A stretch of DNA of 64,000 nucleotides from Bathymodiolus brooksi (taxonomy: Eukaryota > Mollusca > Bivalvia > Mytilida > Modiolidae), in the NCBI GenBank assembly GCA_963680875.1, contig OY804579.1:83131095-83195094 (forward strand). Reading direction: 5' to 3'. Under the pieces are notes generated by a model, which saw only the letters and a list, made by a program, of their open reading frames with translations, made no database searches and had not been told where the DNA came from. The position numbers and the translations under genes are program-made. Positions 56,101 to 64,000 of this stretch are shown in pieces (the first letter of the stretch is position 1; each line of letters opens with the position of its first letter).

Positions 56101-59100
56101 TTATGCAGGAGGGCCCTAAACTTGATGACTTCAACCCAAGTGAGGCTGTTGACCATTGGCTGACTACTGGGGGAACTAAGCATGTCAAGGGTCACAAACT
56201 GTCAGGACCTAGGAAGGCAAAAGAGCCGCCAGCAAGGATGGAGCTCAATTTGTTAAAGGACTACTAGATATACATTGTATTAATGACTAACACTTTATTG
56301 TAATTGAACAACCGATAGTTGTAAATTACTTTATTTGTTGAATATTATATATAAATTGTAATTGAACAACCGATAGTTGTAAATTACTTTATTTGTTGAA
56401 TATTATATATAGATTGTAATTGAACAACCGATAGTTGTAAATTACTTTATTTGTTGAATATTATATATAGATTGTAATTGAACAACCGATAGTTGTAAAT
56501 TACTTTATTTGTTGAATATTATATATAAATCCTTGCACTGTGTCTTCTTTACTGCAAAATATTAATATGCAAAATAAAATTTCAAATTTTATCCTACAAA
56601 TTGGGACTTGGCAAAGCACTGACCGGATTTGGGTTAAAAAAGTTTAAAAAGCCCTGGGCTTGGGTCTGCCCAAACAATTTTTCAACCCCTGCTTTACCTG
56701 TTTCCAAACAAAAGGCCCAATGGTGTCAAAAATGGTCTTTTAAATTCTGTTTCCACAACCTTTTTTAGACCGCATGTGTTCTAACATTTCCATCTTGATT
56801 CCGACATATTGTGCTGTCACTAGTCAAAACCGTTTATTCATATTTACAATTAATGGAAGGATAATTTTATATTAAGGCCAACTTAATCTTCTTTTAATTT
56901 TTTTTTAAATCTACATTTGTGGATGTAAGTGTGCTGTTCAAATTGTGTATGCTGATTCAGGGATACTTGTAACAATTTATGTTGATCGAGTCCAGAAGAC
57001 ATTTCTGAAAAGTTTGGTGAGTCGCACCATTGTAAAAATCTTAGATTTGAAAACTTTAACAAGTCCTAACTGAAAATGGTGAGTCCATGCCAGGACTCAT
57101 AGTGAGTCGCAAGAATCTCTGGATTTCTGATTGAAGATTATATTAGTTTAAATTGCGCAGCTTACTGAATAAGGTGATAAATATATTGTATTTTAAGCTT
57201 TGCCAATGTCAATCTTTGTTTTACTGTTGTAAATTGAGTTAATCTAGCAATACCTTAAAATTAATTTGTTCAAATAAGATATTACAATTGTCTGAAAAAA
57301 ATCTGTGAAATGTATTTGACATCTTGATGGCATAGATATCATTGTCAAGACATGCCATTTTATGTTTGCTTCCAGAATAAAATGTAACCTTTGGGCATTT
57401 TTTCATTACTTTTATACTTTAAAAGTAAATAAGATACGATTAAAGCTACTTCTTGAGGCAAGAAAGGTTCTCATATCTTGTTATAAGAGATACACATTTC
57501 TGCATTTAACTTCTGACTGACCCCAAAAAGTACCAAATATTGAAGTGCCGAAAAAAATCCAAATTTGCAAAGCCAATGAAGATTATATATTCCTTGGCCA
57601 GATAAAACTTATTTTACAATAATTTCTCAAATTTTATATCTGTAATTTTGTTATTTGTAGGGAGACTCCTGTAGTGGTTGTTCAAAAACAAAGAAGTGAT
57701 GAAACTTCAGGAAAAATAGAGTTCAGAGAAGATAATAAATATGCTAAAAAGAAAAAAGAAGAGGTAAATATACATGTATATAAAATAACAGTAGATTTAA
57801 CCTGTCCTTGAAAGTTCAAAAGTTCAATTTTACTTGTACAGTGTTTTAGGGAAGACGACCCTCTTTTGTGAGACTGCTTTAAAGTGTTGCAACTCTTAAT
57901 GTTCTACAAATACAGTGAAACCTTTCTAAACTGAACCTCCTCAGGACCAGCTTTTGTGTTCAGAATAGAGAGGCATTTGGTTCAACCTCCTCAGAACCAA
58001 CTTTTGTGTTCAGAATAGAGAGGCATTTGGTTCAACCTCCTCAGAACCAACTTTTGTGTTCAGAATAGAGAGGCATTTGGTTCAACCTCCTCAGGACCAA
58101 CTTTTGTGTTCAGAATAGAGAGGCATTTGGTTCAACCTCCTCAGGACCAACTTTTGTGTTCAGAATAGAGAGGCATTTGGTTCAACCTCCTCAAGACCAA
58201 CTTTTGTGTTCAGAATAGAGAGGCATTTGGTTCAACCTCCTCAGGACCAACTTTTGTGTTCAGAATGGAGAGGCATTTGGTTCATACAGGTTATATTAAT
58301 GTCTAAACTGAACCTCCTCGGGACCAGTTTTTGTGTTCAGAATAGAGAGGCATTTGGTTCATACAGGTTATATTAATGTCTAAACTGAACCTCCTCGGGA
58401 CCAGTTTTTGTGTTCAGAATAGAGAGACATTTGGTTCATACAGGTAGAAGATCTCCTACATTGGGACTTTATTTGGTTTATACAGGATTCTGTTTTATTC
58501 AGGGTTAGGTTTGACAGATTTCACTACATATATAAATTAAATTTCTTTTTACAGATTACCTATCATGAAAGACAACAACATACCTTGCAGGGGTGTTAAT
58601 CTCTGAAGACATGTTTCAGTGTATCAGACCACATTATTTATTATTCTTCATGAATGAATTGAATGATTGATGTTTAATGTCAACTTTAGCAGTATTTTAG
58701 CTATTTTGTGACATGTCATTAATGATAAAAATGTGTCATTTATTTGCTGATATTCATTTGAGTTTCCTTTAACTTCCTTTAAACATAGCTTTTCTATCAA
58801 ATTTAATGTTTGTATTTTTAGTTGACATATGTTGGGTTTTACTGCAGGCATGCGATGTACAACGAAGAACACCAATACAACAGTTGATAACTTATTTTAT
58901 ATTCATGCTTAAAACTTTAAGGGGGGGGGGGGTATAGTCCAGAGTTATAAATTTGAATTTGGGTGCCTGCTATCAGTTCTACCAGTGTTTTCTAGTCATA
59001 AGACATAATTTTCTTCATATCATATACACCCTGTTAATGAATTTATATTTACAGCTTGATGACATTGAAGAAGAATTAGATGAAATCTACACAGATTCAA

Positions 59101-62100
59101 GTACATTTCTTAAGGTATCCATTGTTATTGTACATATCTACCTGCGGACTGTTATTTCAGTGAGATACCACTATATAAAAATCAAACTCAGCATGGTGGT
59201 TAAGTACAAAGTGCAGTCCTCACGATGAGCACCAGTCCTCCGATCCAAGCCCAGTAAAACTTTGTTCGGACCCGTAAATTTTTTCAGTTTTTATTTAAGA
59301 GCTATATAAAAATAAATTCAAGAATTTCGTTCGGACAAGTACATTCAAATTTTCACTTTGAGGACTGGTTAAGTGGATATCATCATCATTTCATCAAAAT
59401 ATAACATATATATATATATATTAACTCTCTCAAATTCAGTTGTTTTGTAAGACTGTTTCTGAATCGACGCCGTCAAATATTTTTCACCACTGATACCCTG
59501 AAATAGTTTGCACATGTAAAAACAATATATCTGGTTTATTTAAAGTGCTATTTTTCAATTAATGCTCATTTATTGGGGAATTACATTGGAATCGAAATAA
59601 TTGCAATGTATTAGAAGATTTTCAGGATCAATTGTGAGGATGGTCGCAAATATCCATGTAACAAGTTTAATGTACATTCAGTTTTCCATCAACAATGGAC
59701 GCCGATAAATCTTCAAATACAATACAATACAGTTATCTCATATATGTGAGATCTTTAAGTATGATGTATGTGACTGAACATCTAATGTTTAGAATCACTA
59801 TCTAAAACAAAACTGGGAAAATGTTGTTTAAATATTTTTCTCAATAGATTATATTATTAATTACAGCATTGTAAATTCATTATTCTCCACTTTATAAAAT
59901 GTCGTCTTGTTTTTTTAGGGAACTCAAAGTGCCAATCCACATAATGATTACTGTCAGAATTTTGTTGATACTGGTGAAAGACCTCAGAACTTTATAAGAG
60001 ATGTCGGTATGTTTATACACAGTGTTTTACCTATTACCTATTTACAATTGCAAAAAATTAACCTCTCGTTTTTGCCACATTAAAAATAATCACATGTAAA
60101 AATCTGAATTCACAGTAATTTAAATTTTGGAAAGGTTTATGTATTGCCTGTCTACATTTCAAATAGTTTTTAACCACACCATTGGTGTAATGGTTAGCGT
60201 ACTGACCTCCGATGTGGTATATCGTGGATTTGAACCCTGATCAGGTCAAACCAAGGACTATAATATTGGTATTTGCTGCTTCTCCGCTTGACTCAAAAGT
60301 ATTAAAGGAGTAAAAGCAAAGACAGGTTGTCTCGGATTCGGAATAATGTGTCCGAGTGGAGCTATATTTCTACCTGTGGACTGTTGTTTCAGTGAACTAG
60401 CACTATAAAAATCTAACTGAGCATGTTGATCTAGCAGACATCATCTGATCAAAATGTATCTTGTTCTCCTTGTGATATAGCTGAAAAATTCCTCACGTTG
60501 ACATTAATCAACAATTACTCACTCACTCGTTCAAAGATTCCTTGATAGTTATATTAAAGACAGGAAAGGAATACATCTGTACCTTTCTTTCTTTCAATAT
60601 AGAAAGAACATTTTAACAGAATGTATATAGACTGTTTAAATGGATACATAGAATGAGCATCAATAAATTTATGACATTTGTTTACTTTGTCATAGGTTTG
60701 GCACACAGATTTGAAGAGTATCCAAAGTTACGAGAATTAATTAAGTTAAAAGATGAATTGATAGAGAAAACAAACATACCACCAATGTAAGTAATTAAAA
60801 TTAAAAATCATATTGTACAGTGAAACCTGTCTAAACTGAACCATCAATAATGTGAAATCCTGTAAAAAAAAAACAATCCCTGAATAAAATGAATCCAGTA
60901 TAAACTGAACTTTGAATAAAGTCTCAATGTAAGAAATCTTATTTAATTTAACCTGTATAAACCAAATACCTGTTTATTCCAAACACAAATGTTGGGCCGA
61001 ATGAGATTTGGTTTACCGTTTTTTGGTACGTATAGAATGCAGTTTTATGCTTTAAAATGATAATTTGTAGGTGTGGTGCGTTTTATGCATAGGAGCAAGT
61101 ATCGGACACTTTTTTTCAGGTCACGCAGAGAGTTGCCGGTAGCATAGCTTCGAGAACACGGACGGCAATATTCCCAATGATCGATGAATTGATGTTCAAA
61201 TAACATTAATTGTGTTCATTATATATGTGTTATTTAAAATAAAATTGTATAAAAATTATATTTATTGCTTGTTCATTGCCTTTTTGAAAGGTATGTAAAT
61301 ATTCTCGATGTTTGTCAGTAATCATACTTGTGCATTGGTGTTGTTGTTCGGAACTAATTGTCCATACGAATGCAGGAATAACTGTCAAATTTTTGCTATC
61401 AGGCGTGTGATATTTTACTTTTTTCAATCTATTTTTTCCTGGGGTGAAATTACCTGTGTTTGGGTATTGAACCTTTGTTTGAATTATCAATTTTTACAGC
61501 AGTTGACAAGGTCAAGGACCGTATATTGTATAACAAGGTGTGAAAAGATAATTGAACATACTGGGACACCTGTCAATATTATATAATACATTGTAGCATT
61601 GGTACAATATGAGTACACTTCAAAAGAAATTATAATCTCTTTAATCAGGTCTTAATTAATGTTATTACTTTTGTATTGTTTTCTCTTTATTTGAATCAAT
61701 CGTAATTACTTCCTATTTTAAACTTGACCCCAGCTTGCCTATCTTTGATCACATGAACGGTTCATTATTTGATGGATTAATACTGATTAAAAATTAAACA
61801 TATCTACATATTTGTTATTTAAAACAACCATAATTCACGTAAAGAACAACCCAAAAAAAAAAATCAACTGCTCCATCCGTATCATTTTCATTGCCGTTTT
61901 GAATTTGTTTTCAAATTAAACATTACCGATAAACTTCCTGCATTCACAAAACAGCTAATTTTCGCTTGCAAAATGTAGAATAATCGGTTTAAACTCTTAA
62001 CAAAACTAATTTAACATTTCCCTGTCTAAAATTTATCAAAAATACATGGATTTCAACATTTAGCAAAAATTCATCACAAGAATTTACATTCCATGTCAAA

Positions 62101-62671
62101 TCAAGGATTGTCACAGATGTTATTAGAAAATTGTCAAAATTCATTTCATGACTTTCATGCTGTTTCTTAACATTTGATTCTTGTGATTTCAAGTGGATTT
62201 TCTTTATGTTTACTTACATAAAAATTATTTCATGTCAAAACAAGACAGAAGGCATGGTACACAGTTCACATTATATTTTTATATATATATATAGAATACA
62301 GCTATTTTGAAGGTCGAGACAGACATTAAGTTTGATGATAGTAATATTATTTTTATCTGTAACATCATAATGTGTTTGATGTAGTAACACTGATTGATAT
62401 TTTTCAATATCAGAGTCAGTTTGTTGATACTGGAAAAATGTTTAAATTACAGATAATTTAGTTTATTATGCAGATAGGTAACAAATCAATTTTTATGGTC
62501 TGTACTGTTTATTTTATCTTCATTTTTAGGTATTTGAAATGTGACCTTGAAAATTTTGAACTGCAAGAATTAGGCAATATGAAATTTGACGTGATCTTGG
62601 TGGAGCCACCGTTAAAACACTACAACATTGCTAACGGAGCCGTTTACGACAAATATTGGAGCTGGGATGAT
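47041..62671 (+). CDS. METTL14: METTL14, N6-adenosine methyltransferase non-catalytic subunit (7 coding exons, 3' part outside window)
   Basis: METTL14 pairs with METTL3 in the nucleus and forms the RNA-binding platform of the m6A mRNA writer; its own MT-A70 fold is catalytically degenerate. Exons: 47041-47106, 52076-52161, 57661-57763, 59055-59114, 59919-60006, 60696-60786, 62530-62671; all introns GT-AG with matching phases, 212 aa so far of about 456 in human. Diagnostic segments: [20 protein letters not shown] at the N terminus, [48 protein letters not shown], and [10 protein letters not shown] with EPPL at residues 190-193 in place of the catalytic DPPW. An acidic and lysine-rich linker (exons 2-4) is less conserved, as in other species. 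The start is supported by AAACATGG and by family length. The remaining exons should follow after 64000. Confidence 0.96.
48121..48668 (+). repeat. 274-bp tandem duplication in METTL14 intron 1
   Basis: Copies 48121-48394 and 48395-48668 differ at a single base that I could find (CTATTT against CTGTTT). Each contains an open stretch reading [20 protein letters not shown] and ending at a good donor (GGAAG|GTGAGC). It is either a very recent duplication or an assembly artefact. Confidence 0.9.
49152..51836 (+). repeat. 65-bp tandem array in METTL14 intron 1 (about 41 units)
   Basis: Units are very uniform, with the block ACATGGACAGATTCACTTCT recurring every 65 bases (one unit of 67). Variants recur: TATCAC/CATCAC, GTATG/GAATG, and ACATAAAC in place of AAATAAAC. 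The GAATGACAACAT variant sits at 50253, 50708, 51423 and 51813, that is 7, 11 and 6 units apart, so blocks of units were duplicated together. Almost every unit carries AATAAA on the METTL14 sense strand, and each has an ATG followed by a 20-codon open frame. Confidence 0.97.
52076..52161 (+). CDS. METTL14: METTL14 coding exon 2
   Basis: Acceptor CTGTTTTCAG|TTT, donor AGTTG|GTATGT, phase 0 in and phase 2 out. It reads [20 protein letters not shown], which lines up with the human segment following LLAQQ. Intron 1 before it is 5.0 kb and holds two repeat blocks. Confidence 0.85.
52248..52500 (+). mobile_element. tRNA-derived SINE, family 1, in METTL14 intron 2
   Basis: Head CCGTCATTGTCGTGATCGTA, middle GGTACTCGATACAACATTG, tail TGAAATATTGTTGAAAGTGG then CATTAAACAACATAACCC. 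It starts 86 bases after METTL14 exon 2. Confidence 0.85.
53085..53355 (-). mobile_element. tRNA-derived SINE, family 3, in METTL14 intron 2
   Basis: Begins with the GATT tail (GATTGATTGATTGATTTTTT), then GTGTTTAACGCCACTTTCAG, GTGGTGGAAGAAGCCGGAGA, GTCGAGTGCAACC, and the head CTCATTGAGCCACCCGGGCC. It is the closest match to the copy at 5.1 kb. Opposite to METTL14. Confidence 0.85.
54060..56267 (+). pseudogene. hAT transposase (ZNF862-like group), three in-frame stops
   Basis: One reading frame of about 730 codons with no frameshift but with TAA at 54267, TAG at 54345 and TGA at 55722. The N-terminal part has a CxxC zinc-finger start ([10 protein letters not shown]) after WIDTFPWV, as in the TTF/BED-type finger of this group. 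The core contains [39 protein letters not shown] and [15 protein letters not shown]. The C-terminal hATC dimerisation block is [20 protein letters not shown]. The native start is uncertain: an intron acceptor-like CTTACAG precedes 54071. It resembles domesticated vertebrate ZNF862 relatives, but the stops and intact TIRs argue for a dead transposon, not a host gene. Confidence 0.85.
56299..56528. repeat. 58-bp tandem repeat, 4 copies, in the 3' part of the hAT element
   Basis: TGTAATTGAACAACCGATAG recurs at 56299, 56357, 56415 and 56473, each followed by TTATTTGTTGAATATTATAT. The copies are almost identical. It lies just after the transposase stop. Confidence 0.93.
56692..57660. other. METTL14 intron 2, right part
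   Basis: Besides a short repeated GTGAGTC motif (about 57015-57115), nothing is recognised. Confidence 0.5.
57661..57763 (+). CDS. METTL14: METTL14 coding exon 3
   Basis: Acceptor TTATTTGTAG|GGAG, donor GAAGAG|GTAAAT. It encodes a charged, low-complexity linker ending KYAKKKKEE. It is poorly conserved in sequence; the call rests on splice sites, frame and position. Confidence 0.75.
57915..58445. repeat. 50-bp tandem repeat derived from a transposon-like end, plus longer variants
   Basis: About seven 50-bp units containing AGAGAGGCATTTGGTTCAAC and CAACTTTTGTGTTCAGAATA, then units lengthened by a CATACAGGTTATATTAATG insertion. The left edge is ACAGTGAAACCTTTCTAAAC, similar to ACAGTGAAACCTGTCTAAAC at 60818, which looks like the end of a Tigger/pogo-type element. 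It lies in METTL14 intron 3. Confidence 0.9.
59055..59114 (+). CDS. METTL14: METTL14 coding exon 4
   Basis: 60 bases, phase 0 at both ends, encoding [20 protein letters not shown]. The acidic run and the YxDSSTFLK end match METTL14 closely. Acceptor TTTACAG, donor AAG|GTATCC. Confidence 0.92.
59231..59370. mobile_element. Small MITE-like element with 10-bp perfect inverted ends
   Basis: ACCAGTCCTC at the left and GAGGACTGGT at the right enclose about 140 bp with a second inverted pair of GTTCGGAC words (CTTTGTTCGGACCC and TTCGTTCGGACAAG are direct, not inverted). No clear target duplication. Lies in METTL14 intron 4. Confidence 0.4.
59919..60006 (+). CDS. METTL14: METTL14 coding exon 5
   Basis: Acceptor after a T run (TTTTTTAG), donor GTCG|GTATGT. 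It encodes [20 protein letters not shown] then RPQNFIRDV, almost identical to the vertebrate protein at the start of its methyltransferase domain. Confidence 0.95.
60170..60530 (+). mobile_element. tRNA-derived SINE, family 2, in METTL14 intron 5
   Basis: Plus-strand copy starting ACCATTGGTGTAATGGTTAG, B-box region GGATTTGAACCC, then GACAGGTTGTCTCGGATTCG and GTGGACTGTTGTTTCAGTGA, ending near TTACTCACTCACTCG. The B box has lost one consensus base. Confidence 0.85.
60696..60786 (+). CDS. METTL14: METTL14 coding exon 6
   Basis: Acceptor TTGTCATAG, donor CCAAT|GTAAGT. It encodes [20 protein letters not shown] followed by [10 protein letters not shown], highly conserved. Phase 1 in, phase 2 out. 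Confidence 0.95.
60815..61030 (+). mobile_element. Tigger/pogo-like end fragment
   Basis: Begins ACAGTGAAACCTGTCTAAAC and continues with AATCCTGTAAA, CCTGAATAAAATGAATCC and AGTATAAACTGAAC-type repeats of 'nucleotide-end' sequence. The same words occur inverted at about 23440-23575. No second terminus was found. Lies in METTL14 intron 6. Confidence 0.45.
62530..62671 (+). CDS. METTL14: METTL14 coding exon 7 (EPPL motif)
   Basis: Acceptor CATTTTTAG, donor GATGAT|GTAAGT, phase 0 out. It contains [16 protein letters not shown] and ends KYWSWDD, matching the human block around EPPL and CWTWDD. No further exon (the part leading to FLWCGSG) is seen before 64000, so the next intron is longer than 1.3 kb. 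Confidence 0.95.
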
Positions 62672-64000
62672 GTAAGTACAATTGAGTTACTGCCCTTGAA
62701 TCCTGACCATAGCTGGTTAACATGTCAACATAAATTGTGATTGAAAAATTTTATTTAATTTATAAAAAAAATTCATAACATGAAATAGCTGAAATACTGC
62801 TAAAGTTAGTGTTAAACACCAATCAATCAATCGATCGATTAATTGTGATACACTGTAATATTAGATATTACGAAGCTAAATGAGAGGATTTTCCTAGATT
62901 TACTGTATTGTGTATGGTGATAAGAAAAAGTTATTTTCTCAGCCTTTGAATAAGCTGATATTACTATGTTTACAGTGTATTAACTGATAAAATTGGGGGT
63001 TTATATCTTAAGATATAAAAATCTTGTTTTACTAATAGTCATGGATGTGGTTGATCAACTTAATTCAGGGCTCACGTTTAAGGCGACTAGGGCAAAGAAG
63101 TCGCCTTGTGAAGGTTGACTTTGCTTTCTCGTTGGTCAAGAATGAAGTTCAAGTCGCCTTGTAATTATGTCGCCTGCATCATTTATGAAAATGTTGATAT
63201 CGTGTTTATGGAAATCTATCGTATCCGTTAAGTATTTTGAAAGTGATTTTCTTGAAAACATCTACATCTACATTATACAATGCTCTGTCAATTGTGACGA
63301 CGATGCATCGGTGTGAACAGACCATATATTAATGTAAAGTAATCCATAACGGGTTAAAAAAATTTTTAATTTCGTTCGATAACAAACGACAATGGCGCCG
63401 TTGAAAAGGGGATGTAACCCGGCACTGTGCTATGGGAAATGTTGACCAAACTTTTTTTCCGAAGCTACTTTCAACAAAACAAAGTTTTGGTTAATTTTTT
63501 GTCTCATTTCTGTGACAGAAATCATAGTTCTCATGTTTAATATGTTCATATTTGCAAAGATTGGCCATTCAAAATTTGTTGAAATGCACTTCAGATTTTT
63601 ATCAATCCACATTGGTATTTTATACTTGACACCGGGCTAATATTATGATCTATTAAACTGTTTATTTATATACAGACACTTGTAAACGTTAATGCCTATG
63701 CAATTAAAAAATTGGCTTTGAACTACAGTAGCTTGATTCCATTGTTGCAATCTGATTTAAAGTCTGACAAATAATAACTACCGGTACATTTTTGACTGCC
63801 AGTGTCCATGACAACATACGTTTGTGCAATATATATTTTCATTATCTAGCTATATATAGTTGGACCATTGAGCTAATTGGCAGAGACATCTTTCTTCTGC
63901 TGAAGATTACACAAATATGAGTTATTACAATTTGTGTGGTATTAGATCACAGCACAGTAATATTTCAAAAGGAAAGGGGGGGGGGTACTTATAAAAAATC
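62672..64000. other. METTL14 intron 7 (start), incomplete
   Basis: A SINE tail at 62770-62840 (ACTGCTAAAGTTAGTGTTAA then ACACCAATCAATCAATCG) and a repeat-like piece at about 63065-63180 with three GTCGCCTTG words. No METTL14 exon is seen. Confidence 0.55.

Larger units (their letters stand above)
53695..56691 (+). mobile_element. Full-length hAT transposon in METTL14 intron 2, inactivated
   Basis: Terminal inverted repeats CAGGGGTTGAAAATT (left) and its inverse ending TTTTTCAACCCCTG (right), 2997 bp apart, enclose one transposase frame. CTTTAC borders both ends (53690-53695 and 56692-56697), so the target duplication overlaps the first base or is imperfect. Four 58-bp repeats lie between the ORF and the right end. 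Three in-frame stops break the transposase. Confidence 0.88.

Noticed and set aside
54354..56267. Domesticated ZNF862-like host gene
   Set aside because: Three in-frame stops in one frame and intact TIRs at 53695 and 56691 indicate a dead hAT transposon.
61230..61586. Overlapping ORFs at 61.3 kb as genes
   Set aside because: They lie inside METTL14 intron 6 with no motif, no splice context and chance-level length.

Overview
The window is metazoan nuclear DNA, AT-rich and crowded with repeats, most likely from a bivalve mollusc close to Mytilus. Three things point there: the small introns-and-SINE landscape with tRNA-derived SINEs ending in AATC-type tails, a roughly 200-bp dispersed repeat that I recall as very common in mussel DNA (copies near 6.4, 7.1 and 16.1 kb), and the LINE, hAT and tandem-repeat-cored elements usual in bivalves. 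There is no operon structure and no prokaryotic feature.

Two conserved host genes could be rebuilt exon by exon. On the minus strand is CHCHD1/MRPS37 (mitochondrial small-subunit protein mS37), three coding exons: 39490-39349, 33028-32910 and 21521-21390, 130 aa with a twin CX9C domain. On the plus strand is METTL14, the non-catalytic partner of the METTL3 m6A writer, with seven coding exons between 47041 and 62671 (212 aa); its C-terminal half lies beyond the window. The two genes are head to head, 7.5 kb apart, and the gap is filled with broken LINEs and a CpG-rich block with CRE, E-box and NRF1-type motifs.

Layout. 1-21 kb, downstream of CHCHD1: dispersed SINEs, a 31-bp minisatellite that grew inside a mobile element (9.1-10.7 kb), a small Mutator-like element with a remnant transposase ORF (11.9-12.7 kb), and elements with tandem-repeated cores. 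21.4-39.5 kb: the CHCHD1 locus, whose intron 2 holds an RT fragment, a perfect 77-bp foldback and a 6.7-kb array of 50-bp units, and whose intron 1 holds further repeats and a possible small divergent gene pair. 40-46 kb: nested LINE fragments. 47-64 kb: METTL14, with a 274-bp duplication and a 65-bp array in intron 1 and a whole but dead hAT transposon in intron 2.

The most striking observation is the 6.7-kb array in CHCHD1 intron 2. Its 50-bp unit is a copy of the last 31 bases of CHCHD1 exon 2 plus the first 19 bases of the intron, so each unit carries a copy of the real 5' splice donor in the sense orientation. Roughly 130 decoy donors lie directly downstream of the real one. As a counterpart, METTL14 intron 1 holds about 41 units of a 65-bp repeat, nearly all with an AATAAA hexamer in the sense orientation. 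Whether either array has a function cannot be decided from sequence.
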